Source of the DNA: Boswellia sacra
Lineage: Eukaryota > Streptophyta > Magnoliopsida > Sapindales > Burseraceae
Assembly (NCBI GenBank): GCA_013180625.2
Contig: SNVD02012262.1
Coordinates: 1 to 64,000 of the forward strand
Reading direction: 5' to 3'
Length of the DNA: 64,000 nt
Shown here: one piece after another, positions 47,167 to 57,639 of the stretch
How the letters are laid out: every line of letters begins with the position of its first letter
Position numbering within the stretch: the stretch's first letter is position 1
Made by a program: the position numbers and the translations under genes
Notes under the pieces: generated by a model
Database searches by the model: none
What the model was told of the DNA's origin: nothing
What the model saw: only the letters and a program-made list of their open reading frames with translations

Positions 47167-49181
47167 ATGGCAGTAAACTTTCAACAATTTGGTAGCGGAT
47201 TTGAGCCACAACTACCATGGAGAGTAAATGAGGTAAGCACTCCAAACATTGAACAACAACTTTCTGAGTTAACTTCTCTTGTGGAAAACATGGTTGTAGG
47301 ACATATGCAGAAATCTTATGCATGTGAGGTATATTCTACCATGGAGCATCTAATCGACATGTATCCAATTTTGCAAGGAGATATGGAACAAGCCAATGCC
47401 ATGGATGGATTTCTAGGACAAACAAGGCAATGGTATGATCCCTTCTCTAACACTTACAATGCTGGATGGGAAGATCACCCTAATTTCAGTTACTGGAATC
47501 ATCAACCAATCGTCCCAAATGCCATACCAAATCAACTACAAGGTTTTAATCAACCTAGAGTGCAGCAACCATTTCAAATGTAACACTACCAATGCCACAA
47601 CCGGCACCACAACCAGCTCCAGAAAACTCAGGTATGTCACTCCAAGATATTGTTAATGCACTTGCCACTAACACAATGCAATTCTAGCAGGAAACTGGGG
47701 CAAGTATCCAAAACCTGGAAAATCAAATGGGACAATTGGCTACTAGCATGAGCAAATTCGAGGGCCAAGACTCAGAAAAATTATCTTCTCAAACGGTGAT
47801 CAATCCAAGAGAGAATGTGTGATAACTTTGCAAAATGGAGAGCAATTAGATGTCCTGCCAAAGAAATCACAAATTGATGAAGAAGATGACACCACTTCCA
47901 CCATGAACAAGACATCATCCTCTAAGGTAAGTCTTAAAACTGCTATTCCTTCTTATGTTACTCCTCCCCTTTTTCCTAGCAGATTGACAAAATTGAAGGA
48001 GGAGGAACAAGAACAAGAAATCCTGGAAACTTCTCATAAAATCAAGATAAATATACCACCTCTGGATGCTACAGAGCAAGTACCTTGTTATACAAAATGT
48101 CTCAAGGAGTTATGCACCAGCAAGAGAAAGTTAAAAGGAAATGAGAAAGTAAGTGTGGGGAAAAATGTTTCAGCTGTACTACAAAGAAAAATTCCTCCGA
48201 AATGCAATAATCCAGGTACGATCACCATTCCATGCACCATTGGTAAAACAAAGTTTGAAAGAGCTATGTTAGATTTAGAAGCATCTATTAATGTCATGCC
48301 ATATTCTATTTATGCTTCTTTAAATCTTGGACCTTTTGCGAAAACTTGGTATTACCATTCAACTTGCTGATCATTTTAATGCATATCCCAAAAGAGTTGT
48401 GGAAGATGTGCTTGTGCAGGTGAATCAATTGGTTTTCCCAGCAAACTTCTATGTCCTTGAAATAGAGGATGAGACATCTCCGAATCCAACTCCGATTCTT
48501 TTAGGGAGACCATTCTCGAAAACTGTTAGAACCAAGATTGATGTTCATGATGGCACTCTCATCATAGAGTTTGATGGCAAGGTGATATGTTTCAATATTT
48601 TTGAGGCAATGAGGTACTCTAGTGACTTACATTCTGTTTTTGCAGTTGACGTTGTTGATTCTTTGCCACAACAATATTTTGAGTTAACTCGCAAGAATGG
48701 ATTGGATGTAGCTATTAGTGAGCATATAGGGACAGAAAATTCCAATGAGTCAGGAATTTTGATACAAGTGTCCAAAGAAATGGAGGAAGTTGTGGCAAGC
48801 TTAGATGAGACCATAGCAATAACCACACATAGGTATGATGTTTTGTACATTCAATTTTCTTTGTCTAATGAGAAAATTCTTTCTTCTGTGATGACAGCCC
48901 CTGCCTTGGAGCTTAAGCTTCTTCCAGATCATTTGAGACATGGATTATTAAGTGAGAATGATCCTTTGCCAATTATAATAGAAATGGGCCTTGCACGAAT
49001 ACAAGAAGAGAAACTCGTCCAAATACTTACAGACCACAAAACAGCTATTGGGTGGACGATTGCTAACATCCAAGGCTCAGCCATATGCATGCACCAATTC
49101 TTGTTGGACAAAGGATTCAAGCCCACTAGAGAAGCACAGCGGAGATTGGACCCTGCCATGATGGAACCAACGTCGGGCTGA
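47167..49181 (+). pseudogene. Short gag, protease and RT start of A2, broken
   Basis: The ATG at 47167 opens MAVNFQQFGSGFEPQLPW, which then runs directly into the zinc-knuckle region without the Athila capsid core seen in element B. The knuckle reads CEVYSTMEHLIDMYP, with Tyr at two of the three Cys positions other than the first. Next comes WYDPFSNTYNAGWEDHPNFS (to 47583, stop), then broken frames, then INIPPLDATEQVP, a protease site altered to DLEASINVMPYS (48272-48307; Gly to Glu), GRPFSKTVRTKIDV, and the beginning of RT (KTAIGWTIANIQGSA, REAQRRLDPAMM). The text then leaves RT abruptly for MEPTSG and a stop at 49181. Confidence 0.88.
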
Positions 49182-49625
49182 GGACGTTAAACCAAGCGCT
49201 TATTGGGAGGCAACCCAATGTTTTTGAAAAATAAATAAAAAAAAGAAAAGAAAAATAAAATAAGGTAATAATGATCAATTTTTGTGTCTCAAGGAGATTC
49301 CTTTCGTAGACCATCAAATTGCCCAGGTTTTATCTCTCTTTGCCATCTGTCTTATTTGTTTTTATATTTTTTTACTTGTTTTTTACTTTTGTTTGCTATC
49401 GTGTTGTTATCTCTTTTACGTGTCTTTAGTTTCGTTTCTGCTCTTTTCTTTTCCTTCCTTTTGTTTAATTTGATTATTTCGTACTTTGAATTCATTTGTG
49501 CAGCAGCTTGAGGAAAAATCCAAACGGGAGCTGAAGTAATTGCTCGAAGGTTTGAATCGTGCATATCTGGGAGAAGAACAAACTCAATCGCATTATCGGT
49601 AATATCTCTCCTTTTTTTCTCTTCA
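49182..49625 (+). other. Post-pol spacer of A2
   Basis: It begins aggacgttaaaccaagcgct and gggaggcaacccaatg, words commonly found just after pol in Athila-type elements. That shows the deletion rejoined RT to the normal region beyond integrase. No gene is supported; the T-rich frames here are low complexity. Confidence 0.6.
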
Positions 49626-50180
49626 ATGGATGCTGATATCTTTCTATCGAACCTTCGTAAATATTTCCCTTCATTTCCTCAAAATGCTGTGTTTAAAATT
49701 TATAAAGTACGGATGACTAGACTTTGGGCGTTGATGCTCTTAAATGTGCCTGCGGATATCCGATGGCTTATCGAAGCCAAGGTGAGATTGTCCGGTGAGC
49801 CGGACATTAATCTCGCAAAATACATGCCTGGTCTAGGAAAGAGCTACTACGCCAAGAGGCGAAGAGCGAAAAGGTTACAAGTATGTTATAAATGTGCTAG
49901 ATGGAATTGTAACCAGACTTGTCGTTCATTAGGTTTTGTGTCCAGGAATAGAGAAGATAAACTTTCATTTATTAAGAATGGTTTGAGTAATGAGTCGCTG
50001 GATAATGTTTTGTTAACTCTTGAGTCACATTCTTGTGGACTTGTTAAGCGTGAATTGCTTAATCTATGGACACAATTTCGTGATGAATTGCAGTATTATA
50101 GTCTAGGGAATCTGACTAAAAACGACCCTGTTTGCCAGTTTATAAGAAAACTGGATGGGAAGCAAATCCCTGACTCATAG
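49626..50180 (+). CDS. Intact accessory Cys-rich basic protein of family A (184 residues), unknown function
   Basis: The only undamaged gene in A2. The start ATG lies directly after a pyrimidine-rich leader, and the matching gene of B starts at the equivalent codon (MDTIL versus MDADI). The N-terminal half (residues 1-75) is helical-looking with NAVFKIYKVR and VPADIRWLIEAKVRLSGE. A strongly basic patch, YYAKRRRAKRLQVC (about 77-90), runs into a compact Cys cluster CYKCARWNCNQTC (CX2CX4CX3C, about 90-102). The C-terminal part has NREDKLSFIKNGLSNESLD, ESHSCGLVKRELLNLW and DPVCQFIRKLDGKQIPDS. There is no signal peptide or membrane segment. It occupies the env-like position between pol and the 3' LTR, and is followed by a LOG remnant. 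Basic patch plus zinc-like cluster suggests RNA or DNA binding, and the layout recalls the Cys-rich nucleic-acid-binding proteins of carlaviruses. That is an inference from pattern only. Confidence 0.8.
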   Translation: MDADIFLSNLRKYFPSFPQNAVFKIYKVRMTRLWALMLLNVPADIRWLIEAKVRLSGEPDINLAKYMPGLGKSYYAKRRRAKRLQVCYKCARWNCNQTCRSLGFVSRNREDKLSFIKNGLSNESLDNVLLTLESHSCGLVKRELLNLWTQFRDELQYYSLGNLTKNDPVCQFIRKLDGKQIPDS

Positions 50181-50409
50181 AAGGCGTTTTAGCCATTACT
50201 GGACGTAAAACCAGAGAAAGATTTGAGCCACAATCACAACTACTTGTATATTTGAATGTGTGTTGTTGTTGTCGAATTTTATTTCTTTCTTGTTTCGTTT
50301 GATCTGATTATCAATGTTGTTTTTGTGTTGTTGTTGTTTGTTGATTTTGTTTGTTTTAATTTCAAGTTTTCTTTTTGAGAAACCAGATGACTACCCAATG
50401 ATATAAGCA

Positions 50410-50597
50410 CACGTGGAAGACAAGTGTGGAGGTTTTGTCAACCTCCGCCGAAAGTATATCTTTACTTTTCATGCTTCACGTGGGCGACAAGTGTGGAGGT
50501 TTTGTCAAAACCCACTGAAAGCATATCTATTTTTTCAAATCTCGGGGCGATAAATCTGCATCGAGCAACCCCCACCGAAATTATGTCCCCATAAAAA
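50410..50597 (+). repeat. Three degenerate ~67-bp tandem repeats with G-box cores, in place of the LOG body
   Basis: Units start at cacgtggaagacaagtgtgg (50410), cacgtgggcgacaagtgtgg (50477) and cggggcgataaat (about 50543). Each contains a ccgaaag/ccgaaat-like end. The first two begin with CACGTG, the palindromic G-box core. The array abuts the surviving LOG tail. Confidence 0.8.
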
Positions 50598-50600
50598 AAT

Positions 50601-50768
50601 TTTATCTCACCATCAGCGAGGCAAATCCTTGTTACAGCTTCAACGGCAGGGGAGTTAATTGACAAACTACAAGAATTCGTCTATTCGCCTGATCCAACAA
50701 CAGCTCGGATTGATTGGTTTGGAGAAGGCAATAAGAGGCGTAAACTGGATTTAACACTCCATCTGTAA
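50601..50768 (+). pseudogene. LOG: LOG C-terminal remnant (last 55 codons) in A2
   Basis: The open stretch reads FISPSARQILVTASTAGELI, then DKLQEF, which matches the last helix region of plant LOG enzymes. A tail follows: YSPDPTTARIDWFGEGNKRR, then KLDLTLHL and TAA at 50766-50768. The corresponding tail of the LOG in B is EYEPDPASTQINW...KLDLNLRL. No catalytic part remains, so this is a relic. It lies downstream of the Cys-rich gene, as in B, and shows that family A also once carried LOG. Confidence 0.88.
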
Positions 50769-52748
50769 TCTCTATTTGCTGGTTTGCTTCGTTTTTGTTT
50801 GCTTTCTTTTTATTGTGTTTATTTGAAGTTTTTCATGTTATTTATTTTGAGATTTTTCAGGTTGTTTCTTTCCTCCTAGGTAATATTTTCTAATCTTGGT
50901 TTTTAGAGTGGTGGCTTAAAAAGTTTAAGTCCTCTTGAAACGCATTATGGATCTCTTTAATCTATAATGGCTGAATAAGGAGGCTAACTTCTAAACTTTT
51001 TAGACCCATTCTAACTGACTTGTTTTTGTTTGCTGGCTTGTTGGACTTTGTTATTTTATGAGTAAGTTTAGTTTTATGTAATTTAAAAGTTGTTATGTGT
51101 TTTTTTATCTTTATCAGTTTCGATTAAAAAAAATTGTGGAAAAAAGTTGAGAATGGCAGAATATGGAGTTTTCTTTAACCATTGAAACGCATTCTCTTGA
51201 CATAAATCTGTAGTTGGTTTATTTCATGTTGTTTGAAGTGTCTTGTATCTTGTTTTGTTCTTTCATAATAAAGGTATATAGGCTGAAAACCTTAACTCTG
51301 CGGGCTACTGGTCCTAAGGATTGTTGAAATATACAATCTTGACTCAGGTGTAACAACGCCACGTACCTCTTTCTTGCATTTTGTGGGTCGATGATAAGAT
51401 AATGATTGAATTAAGAATAACTCTTGGAAAATGATAAATGATGCATGGATCTTTGTGCTTGAAATGTTAATTAGTTTTTGCTTTACTTTGATTCCTTGCA
51501 CAAAATTGAGCACCGAGCCATTATCACTGAGTTATTTGTTTACTTAGAGAAAGTTTATGTAATTTAAGTGTTTCTCCAGATTTCAATGAATTCTAGAACT
51601 TGTTTGATGGTCACTCGAGGCGAAATCCTAGACTGTGCAACATTGGGGAAATGATTTAGGCCATCTTTGGACCGTTTGAGCCTTAATAGCCAACCTTGAC
51701 TGAAATTGATCCCTAGTTACCCCTTTGAGCCTCTGTAAGCCTTTTTCTTTGTTAACTCACTAAAAGATTTCCTAACCTCAAATGAATTTGTTCCAAACAG
51801 TTTATCCCTTACCTATGAGCATGTAGATCATTCACAATTAAATTCTGAGCTATGTTCTGGTTTTGGGAAGTTAGAGGAGGTTGGGATGTGTCATGAGCAA
51901 TGCAAGTGAGTTCTATTGTGTTAAAAAAAAAAAAAGAAAAAAAAAAAAAAAGCCAATCTGTACTTATCGTCCACGTACTTACACATTGAGGACAATGTGT
52001 TGTTTAAGTGTGGGGGAGGGGAAGTGTAATAAAAAAAAAAGAAAAAAAAAAAAGAAAAAAAAAAGAAAAAAAAAAGAAGAAGAATAAGAGATCTATACCC
52101 TTAAGTGTTCTTAAAAAGAATGAAACAACAAAGTGTGGGGGTGTAGTTTTCTTTTGTTTTCTGAAAAAAAAAAAAATTGAGTGTTCTAAATAAGTTTGGG
52201 GGAGTAACCTGGTGAATTGAAATGAAGTTGTGTTATAGGGTTGAGCTCTACATAGTCTTGAATGATTTATGTGTTTGTGGGTGATTTGAGCCAAATTATT
52301 ATCCTTTATCATACCTTCACCCAAGCCAAACGTTACAAGCTTAATAAAGTCCTACTTGATCCTTGGTGTTGTGCATGTCTACATTAATGGAGAGTGACTT
52401 GAAAAGCAGGCCTATGGAGTTCATTTATACACACATCTTAAATATTAAATATGATTCATTTTTATGCATAAACTCATCCGGGTTAACAAGTGATTAGGTG
52501 AGAATGGCTTTACACACACACACTCGAGGAATTGAAATGAAGCGAAACTAATCTTTGAGATAAAATTCTTGATCAAGTGCATTATTTTGAAGTTTTCCTT
52601 GGGTTATAATTAAGTACAATCTTTGAGGCCTATTTGCAAGATGAAGCATTTGTGTGTTTTAATTTTTTGTTGATTCTGTTTCGGTTTAGTTTTATTTCAC
52701 ATTGTCGTAGTTGCTCGAGGACTAGCAAAGTCTAAGTGTGGGGGAATT
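50769..52748 (+). other. 3' untranslated region of A2 with A-rich runs and polypurine tract
   Basis: About 2 kb with no supported gene. It contains A-rich runs interrupted by G (about 51920-51950 and 52030-52085), an internal polypurine-like block aagtgtgggggag near 52005-52017, and the terminal tract aagtgtgggggaatt (about 52734-52748) at the LTR. Confidence 0.7.
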
Positions 52749-54161
52749 TGATAAGTGTCTATTTATATATCATTTTCATATCAATTCGTCCATGTTTCTT
52801 TGCTATATTCCTTGGTATTTTTATGTTTTTGTGTGGTTTTGATGTTTGTAGGAGTTTTGGAGCAACTTGCACAAAAATGGAGTAAAACCCTTCATTTTCA
52901 CCTCTGCTAGTCAGTGATCTTCTCGGATTTAATTGTATTGATATACAATGAACCCGATGACATGTTATATACCGTTGGAAAGCTCTCGAAGTCTATTTTC
53001 TGGAGAAATTTACGGTTTATAAATCCATTCAGTGTACCAAAAGTTCTAATCAAAACAGTGTGAGATGTATAGAAATATAATTCCACAAGTCACTGTAGCA
53101 TGTATAATACGGGGCACTGTAGCAATTCACTGTAGCAGAGTATTTAAACACATTTTAGGGTTTTATTTTGATAACTTGAAGAGGGGAGAACGTGGAGGAG
53201 GCTGCATCTTTGGATTTCTCTCATCTCTTGGAGTTCTTGAAGGAGATTGAAGGCTTGGAAAGAGGAAGAACTACAAATCCTAATAGATTTCATCAAATTT
53301 GCTAAGTTTTCCCTTTCCCTTTCATTTTCTGGAATGTCTCCATATTGTATTGTATTTGTATTCTGTCTGAATATGTGTAACTAAATCTGAATTGGTTGAG
53401 GGTGATTTCAAAGCCCTAGATATGGTTTTTGTGAATTGATTGTGCAAGGAATTGTTATCCAATTCTCTAATTGAAGTTGCTTGTATTTTTCCATGTTTAA
53501 TGCTTATGATTGCTTGCTGCATTATATTCGGGTGGCCAACTGATTATAATCTGGATATTGTCTATTGCTAGACTAGAAATCTTGATTCGTAATTGTCTTG
53601 AATTTCTAATCATTAGTAGCAAAATTGTGTCAGAGATTGCAATTGGAGAATATAACCTAAGTTAAATAATCCGAGCTTGTGTGTTTATTGCTTAGATCAA
53701 CCTGTCTTTCTTTTCATAATGCATCCATTGAATTAAATTTAGAGAGCTTGTTCTAGGTTGTTTAATGGATAGAGATTAAGTAAAGAGCCTATTTTATTTA
53801 ACAACAAAGTAAGGAAAGATTGGGATAACAGAGCTTGTTGTTATCTACGGTTGATAACTTCAATGCTGTAATTGGATGACAATTCTACAATTAATTCGCA
53901 AATCCATATCTTGTGGTAGAGAAGGATCCCTTAACCAGCTTTCTCCCATTGATTTTTCATTCAAATTTACTTTCTGTTTTGTTATTCTTTACTTGCATTC
54001 TTATTTCATTTAGTAAATCATTCAACAAAAATCCCCCCCTGTTTAGTTTATTGTTGCTGGAAATAACAAATTCAAATAGAATCAATCCTCGTGGGAACGA
54101 TATCTTACTTATCACTTTATTACTTGTGCGACTAGTATACTTGCTAGTTTCGAACGCATCA
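52749..54161 (+). repeat. 3' LTR of element A2
   Basis: TGATAAGTGTC...GAACGCATCA, paired with 45629-47052 and followed by CTATC. Confidence 0.95.
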
Positions 54162-54235
54162 CTATCTGATTGCCACCTAACAGTTGGTCAACAGCCACCC
54201 AGTTGTCTGACTATCGGCCAACGATTGAGGGCCTC

Positions 54236-54241
54236 TATAAA
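54236..54241 (+). promoter_or_regulatory. TATA box of the plant-mobile-domain gene
   Basis: CTCTATAAAGCC lies 105 bases before the ATG at 54346, with a C/T-rich leader between. Element A2 inserted 75 bases upstream of it. Similar short words (gccacc, tggctatc, gccaa) precede TATA-like sites near 43430 and 56970. Confidence 0.5.
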
Positions 54242-54345
54242 GCCTACCCATCCCTTCGCAGCTTTATTCATGCATAGCTTTTTCATTTTTCATCTTATTC
54301 ACTCCCGATTTTTTTCTATGTGTTCGTCTTAACTTCCTCTTTCTA

Positions 54346-56520
54346 ATGGCAAGTCATCCAGTCCATCTTGACTTGAAAGAGACTGATCTAGTCTAGAAAT
54401 TGACATTGAGGGGTCTTCCGAAAGATGAGGAAGTGTCGGTTGTCTACGACGTGGCTTCTCATATAATCAATCCGGTATGCAATTTCTTCGTTCTTCGCTT
54501 TGCCATTTTCTTTGAATCCTTTTAGTTATCCATTCATGTAGAGACTTCGATTTCTTACTTTAAGACTATCATGAGAACAAAATGTGTGAGGCATTTTCTA
54601 GAGCCCATAGTTGGTTCTTAGAGATAGAGAATGATATGGTTAGGAGTAGGATCGTTGATACCAGCTTCTATGATTTCATCAATTGTCTCCTGTATGCCCG
54701 GCGATACACCGATTGTCAGGCATCAGCCGCTTTATGCGAGAAATGGATGGATACAACCCACACATTCCATCTTTCGGTTGGCGAGATGACTATCATGCCT
54801 TTGGATGTCGCTGCCTTGACCGACCTTCCATGTAGTGGGGAACCAATTCCTATTAATGCCTTTATTATGGATTCAAGGGATCAGCAGAACTTGATCCTAC
54901 ATCTTTTGGGGCATGAGCTGCATGTTAAGAGCAAGGCCACCATTCGATATGCTCCCTTGTATGAATATTGGAAACAGAGGTCTAATATGACTCCAGTTGA
55001 AGTAGACCAGTATGCTTACAACTTCATGGTCTATCTATTAGGTACAATGCTCTTTGCCAATGCTTCGAAGACCACTACTTTGACTTTACTTCCTGCCCTC
55101 CAGGACCTTGATCAAGTAAGAGATTTTGACCAGGGTTGCGTTGCTCTTAACCAGCTATATTTTGGTTTGGATCGAGCCTGTTAAGTCATTATTAGGGTCC
55201 TTGAATTTGCTCCACTTATTGATGTAACTTCTTTCTTCTCTACATCTTCATGTCTTATCTGTATGACTTCCATTTCTAATTATGTACCATTCATGATAGA
55301 TGTGGACGTATGAGTTAGAAGTTATACTATCTCCTCTTCCTACTTGTAAGGATTCTTCCTTCCCTTAGATGAATAGGTGGGCTACATGTTGTGCAGAGCT
55401 CGAGAGGTCTCATGAGCTAGACTTCTTTCGTGATTACATTCATACGTTGACCTAGGACAAGGTAAAAAGACATTATAGTAAGTATTTTATTTATACCATA
55501 TTCTTACTGCACTTCTCAGTTCGTTATACATTTATTCTGATGGTAAGGACCCGAGGAGAACTGGTCCGCTGTTATGAGGGTTGCTTCTCTCTTCAACTTA
55601 TATTGCATCTGCCTTCCTTATGGGAACAACATAATGTGGTATCTGGGAGATCGCATGTGGGATTGGTTCGAGGGCCTAACACATCGTTTGATTCCTCCTT
55701 CGCCACCGGTTTTGATGATAGATTCTGCTAACTTGGCCATGGAGTCAGAGGTATCCAACTACATGACCAAGATTCACTTAAGTGCCATTAAGTTCCCATT
55801 GATGACAACTTCTTACATAGACTGGGCCCGAGCCACCCTGTTGTATACGAGGCCCGGCCGATTTGTTAATGACATTCTTCACCCCATAGCATTGTCTAGT
55901 CGCTCTGATAGATCTTCCGCCTATTGTGGGAAAAGATCGAGAGCCTCCTCTTCAGGCACTGGCACGTCAGCTTCTTTTTCTACAATGGCTTAGCAACCAC
56001 CTTCTCTTCCAACTTCTTTAGCTGACCTGACTATTCCAGCCGATCACGTTGTTGGTAACCTCCAGGCTTACCCCAACAACTTTGTCTACATGTGGGATGA
56101 CAATGGATCGACCCACAGCAGTGTGATCACCGAGAATCCGAACATGCTTGTTCCTTTTGTTCCACAAGACACCACTTTGGTAAGCCTTCTGGCTTTTTGT
56201 TTCTCAAGTTTTTTGTCATTTATCACTAATAAAAATGCAATGCAATACAGGTGCTATGATCTTCCATAGAACGAGTTTTTTGCATACAGGCCACTTCTCA
56301 CGGCTATGTTTTGCAGATATCTCATCAATATCAGGTAAAGTGCCCTTCTATACCTCATGCGTGCATGATTTCTTTCTTAATAGTTTTTCTAACTACATGA
56401 TTCTTTTCCTTTGTTAGATGGGCCATCAAGAAGTTACTCATCTGTAGCGAAAGGTTGAGCCTCTCTAGGCTCAAGTTGTTGCTTTCTCTTTTGACATTGA
56501 TAATGATGGTGATGATTAAG
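54346..56520 (+). pseudogene. Plant mobile domain (PMD, aminotransferase-like) gene, antisense to Tat pol, broken
   Basis: The first exon-like frame MASHPVHLDLKETDLV hits a TAG after 16 codons. The core at 54582-55184 is a PMD: FYDFINCLLYA, CEKWMDTTHTFHLSVGEMTI and PLDVAALTDLPCSGEPI, followed by YNFMVYLLGTMLFANAS. A second block (55574-55993) has FNLYCICLPYGNNIMWYLGD, IHLSAIKFPLM and a Ser-rich end. Remaining text to 56520 is punctuated by stops and could include introns. PMDs are known in host proteins of the MAIN/MAIL type and as extra genes captured by Tat retrotransposons and MULEs. Convergent orientation to the Tat pol at 57.7-59.4 kb fits the antisense extra ORF of Tat elements. Not functional as read. 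Confidence 0.75.
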
Positions 56521-57600
56521 GACTGCCACCATCGACTTTTATCAGGACTTTTTCTTTGTTCATTTTGCTTCCACGTATGAACTTCTTATGATGTATAATC
56601 AAATGTAAACAATTTCAAAGACTTAGTGAAAATTCTTTATTTCTGATTCCATACATTTTGCTTATTGTACTAAATTTGCATCTAAATTTGTTTCCACATC
56701 ATCATTCATTCAATTCTAAATAAAACTACAAAATCTAGAAGTGACATGCTTGAAATTGTCCATCAGTACGTGTTCCGAAAGTCGAAGGATCACGTGAGGG
56801 GAGCGTTATAGGCTGTTTAGCCCTAATGGCCACTGGCAGATCATTAGATCGTCAAGCGATTGTCTGCCAATCGACTGGCTGTCATGCAATAATTGATCGA
56901 TAGTTAGATAGCTGATGGGCAGTTCTCTTGTGAGTCTTCCCTTTTCTGTCTCGTTTTGTGCACTATTTAAGTGCTGCTCCCTTTTGCAACTTCCTTACAC
57001 CTTTTCCCTCGTTTCTTAAGATTTCTTTGTCATGTTTTTCAACACATTTTTGTGTCATTCAAAATGTCTAAAGCTTCTCTCTAGATCTTCCAACCTCTTA
57101 TAAGGCTCTTGAAGTATGAGGACTGGAAACGACTCGAGTCCGTTGGTCTGTACCATCTGAAGTTCTTTCATCATGGCAAGCTATATATTCCTTTTCTGAA
57201 TGATTCAAGAACCTCTGGGACCCTTACGATCACGTCTTCTTTTTCTATAAGCAAGAGCTTTGCCCTCTTCATGAGGAATTCTCTGCTATACTTGGTCATC
57301 ACTCACCCAGTTCTGAGAGCCTCATTCTTCCTACTATCCTGACACCATTAGCATCTGATCTTGTCCACTTTTTTGACTTCTTGACTTCCAGCATGGGCAT
57401 TCACACCAAGGGTGGTAGAATGACATTATATTCCACCATGCTTTTGCTTGAAATGATGGATTGGACTTCGTCTGGTTGGCTTCACCTTCTTCAGTTTTGC
57501 CTTCTCGCATAATTTCTACTAGTCTCACCTGATATTTGTTTCCAAACAATTTCATTTCATTAAAAAAGTACAATCTTTGTTCTTCGAATAATATGTGCAC
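56521..57600 (+). other. Region between the PMD gene and Tat pol, one unidentified reading frame
   Basis: 56808-56940 is rich in short tggct/atcgat words like those upstream of the PMD gene, and a tatttaa lies near 56975. An ATG at 57064 opens a frame with a TAG after six codons, reading on to 57342 (KYEDWKRLESVGLYHLKFFH). It is not recognised as any family. It could be another antisense gene remnant of the Tat element. Confidence 0.35.
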
Positions 57601-57639
57601 AATGTGACAACGCCTATCATTAATTAGTCATTTTTGATT

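Larger units (their letters stand above)
45629..54161 (+). mobile_element. Family A Athila-type element A2, internally deleted, target duplication CTATC
   Basis: LTRs at 45629-47052 and 52749-54161; CTATC on both flanks (45624-45628 and 54162-54166). Inside are a tRNA-Asp primer site with two mismatches, a short gag lacking the capsid core, protease, the first part of RT, then a deletion that removes the rest of RT, RNase H and integrase. After that come the intact Cys-rich accessory gene, a short repeat array, a LOG tail and a long untranslated region. It cannot move by itself. Confidence 0.95.

Noticed and set aside
51881..52324. Lys-rich frames and the opposite Phe-rich frame
   Set aside because: Caused by A-rich runs in the A2 3' untranslated region.
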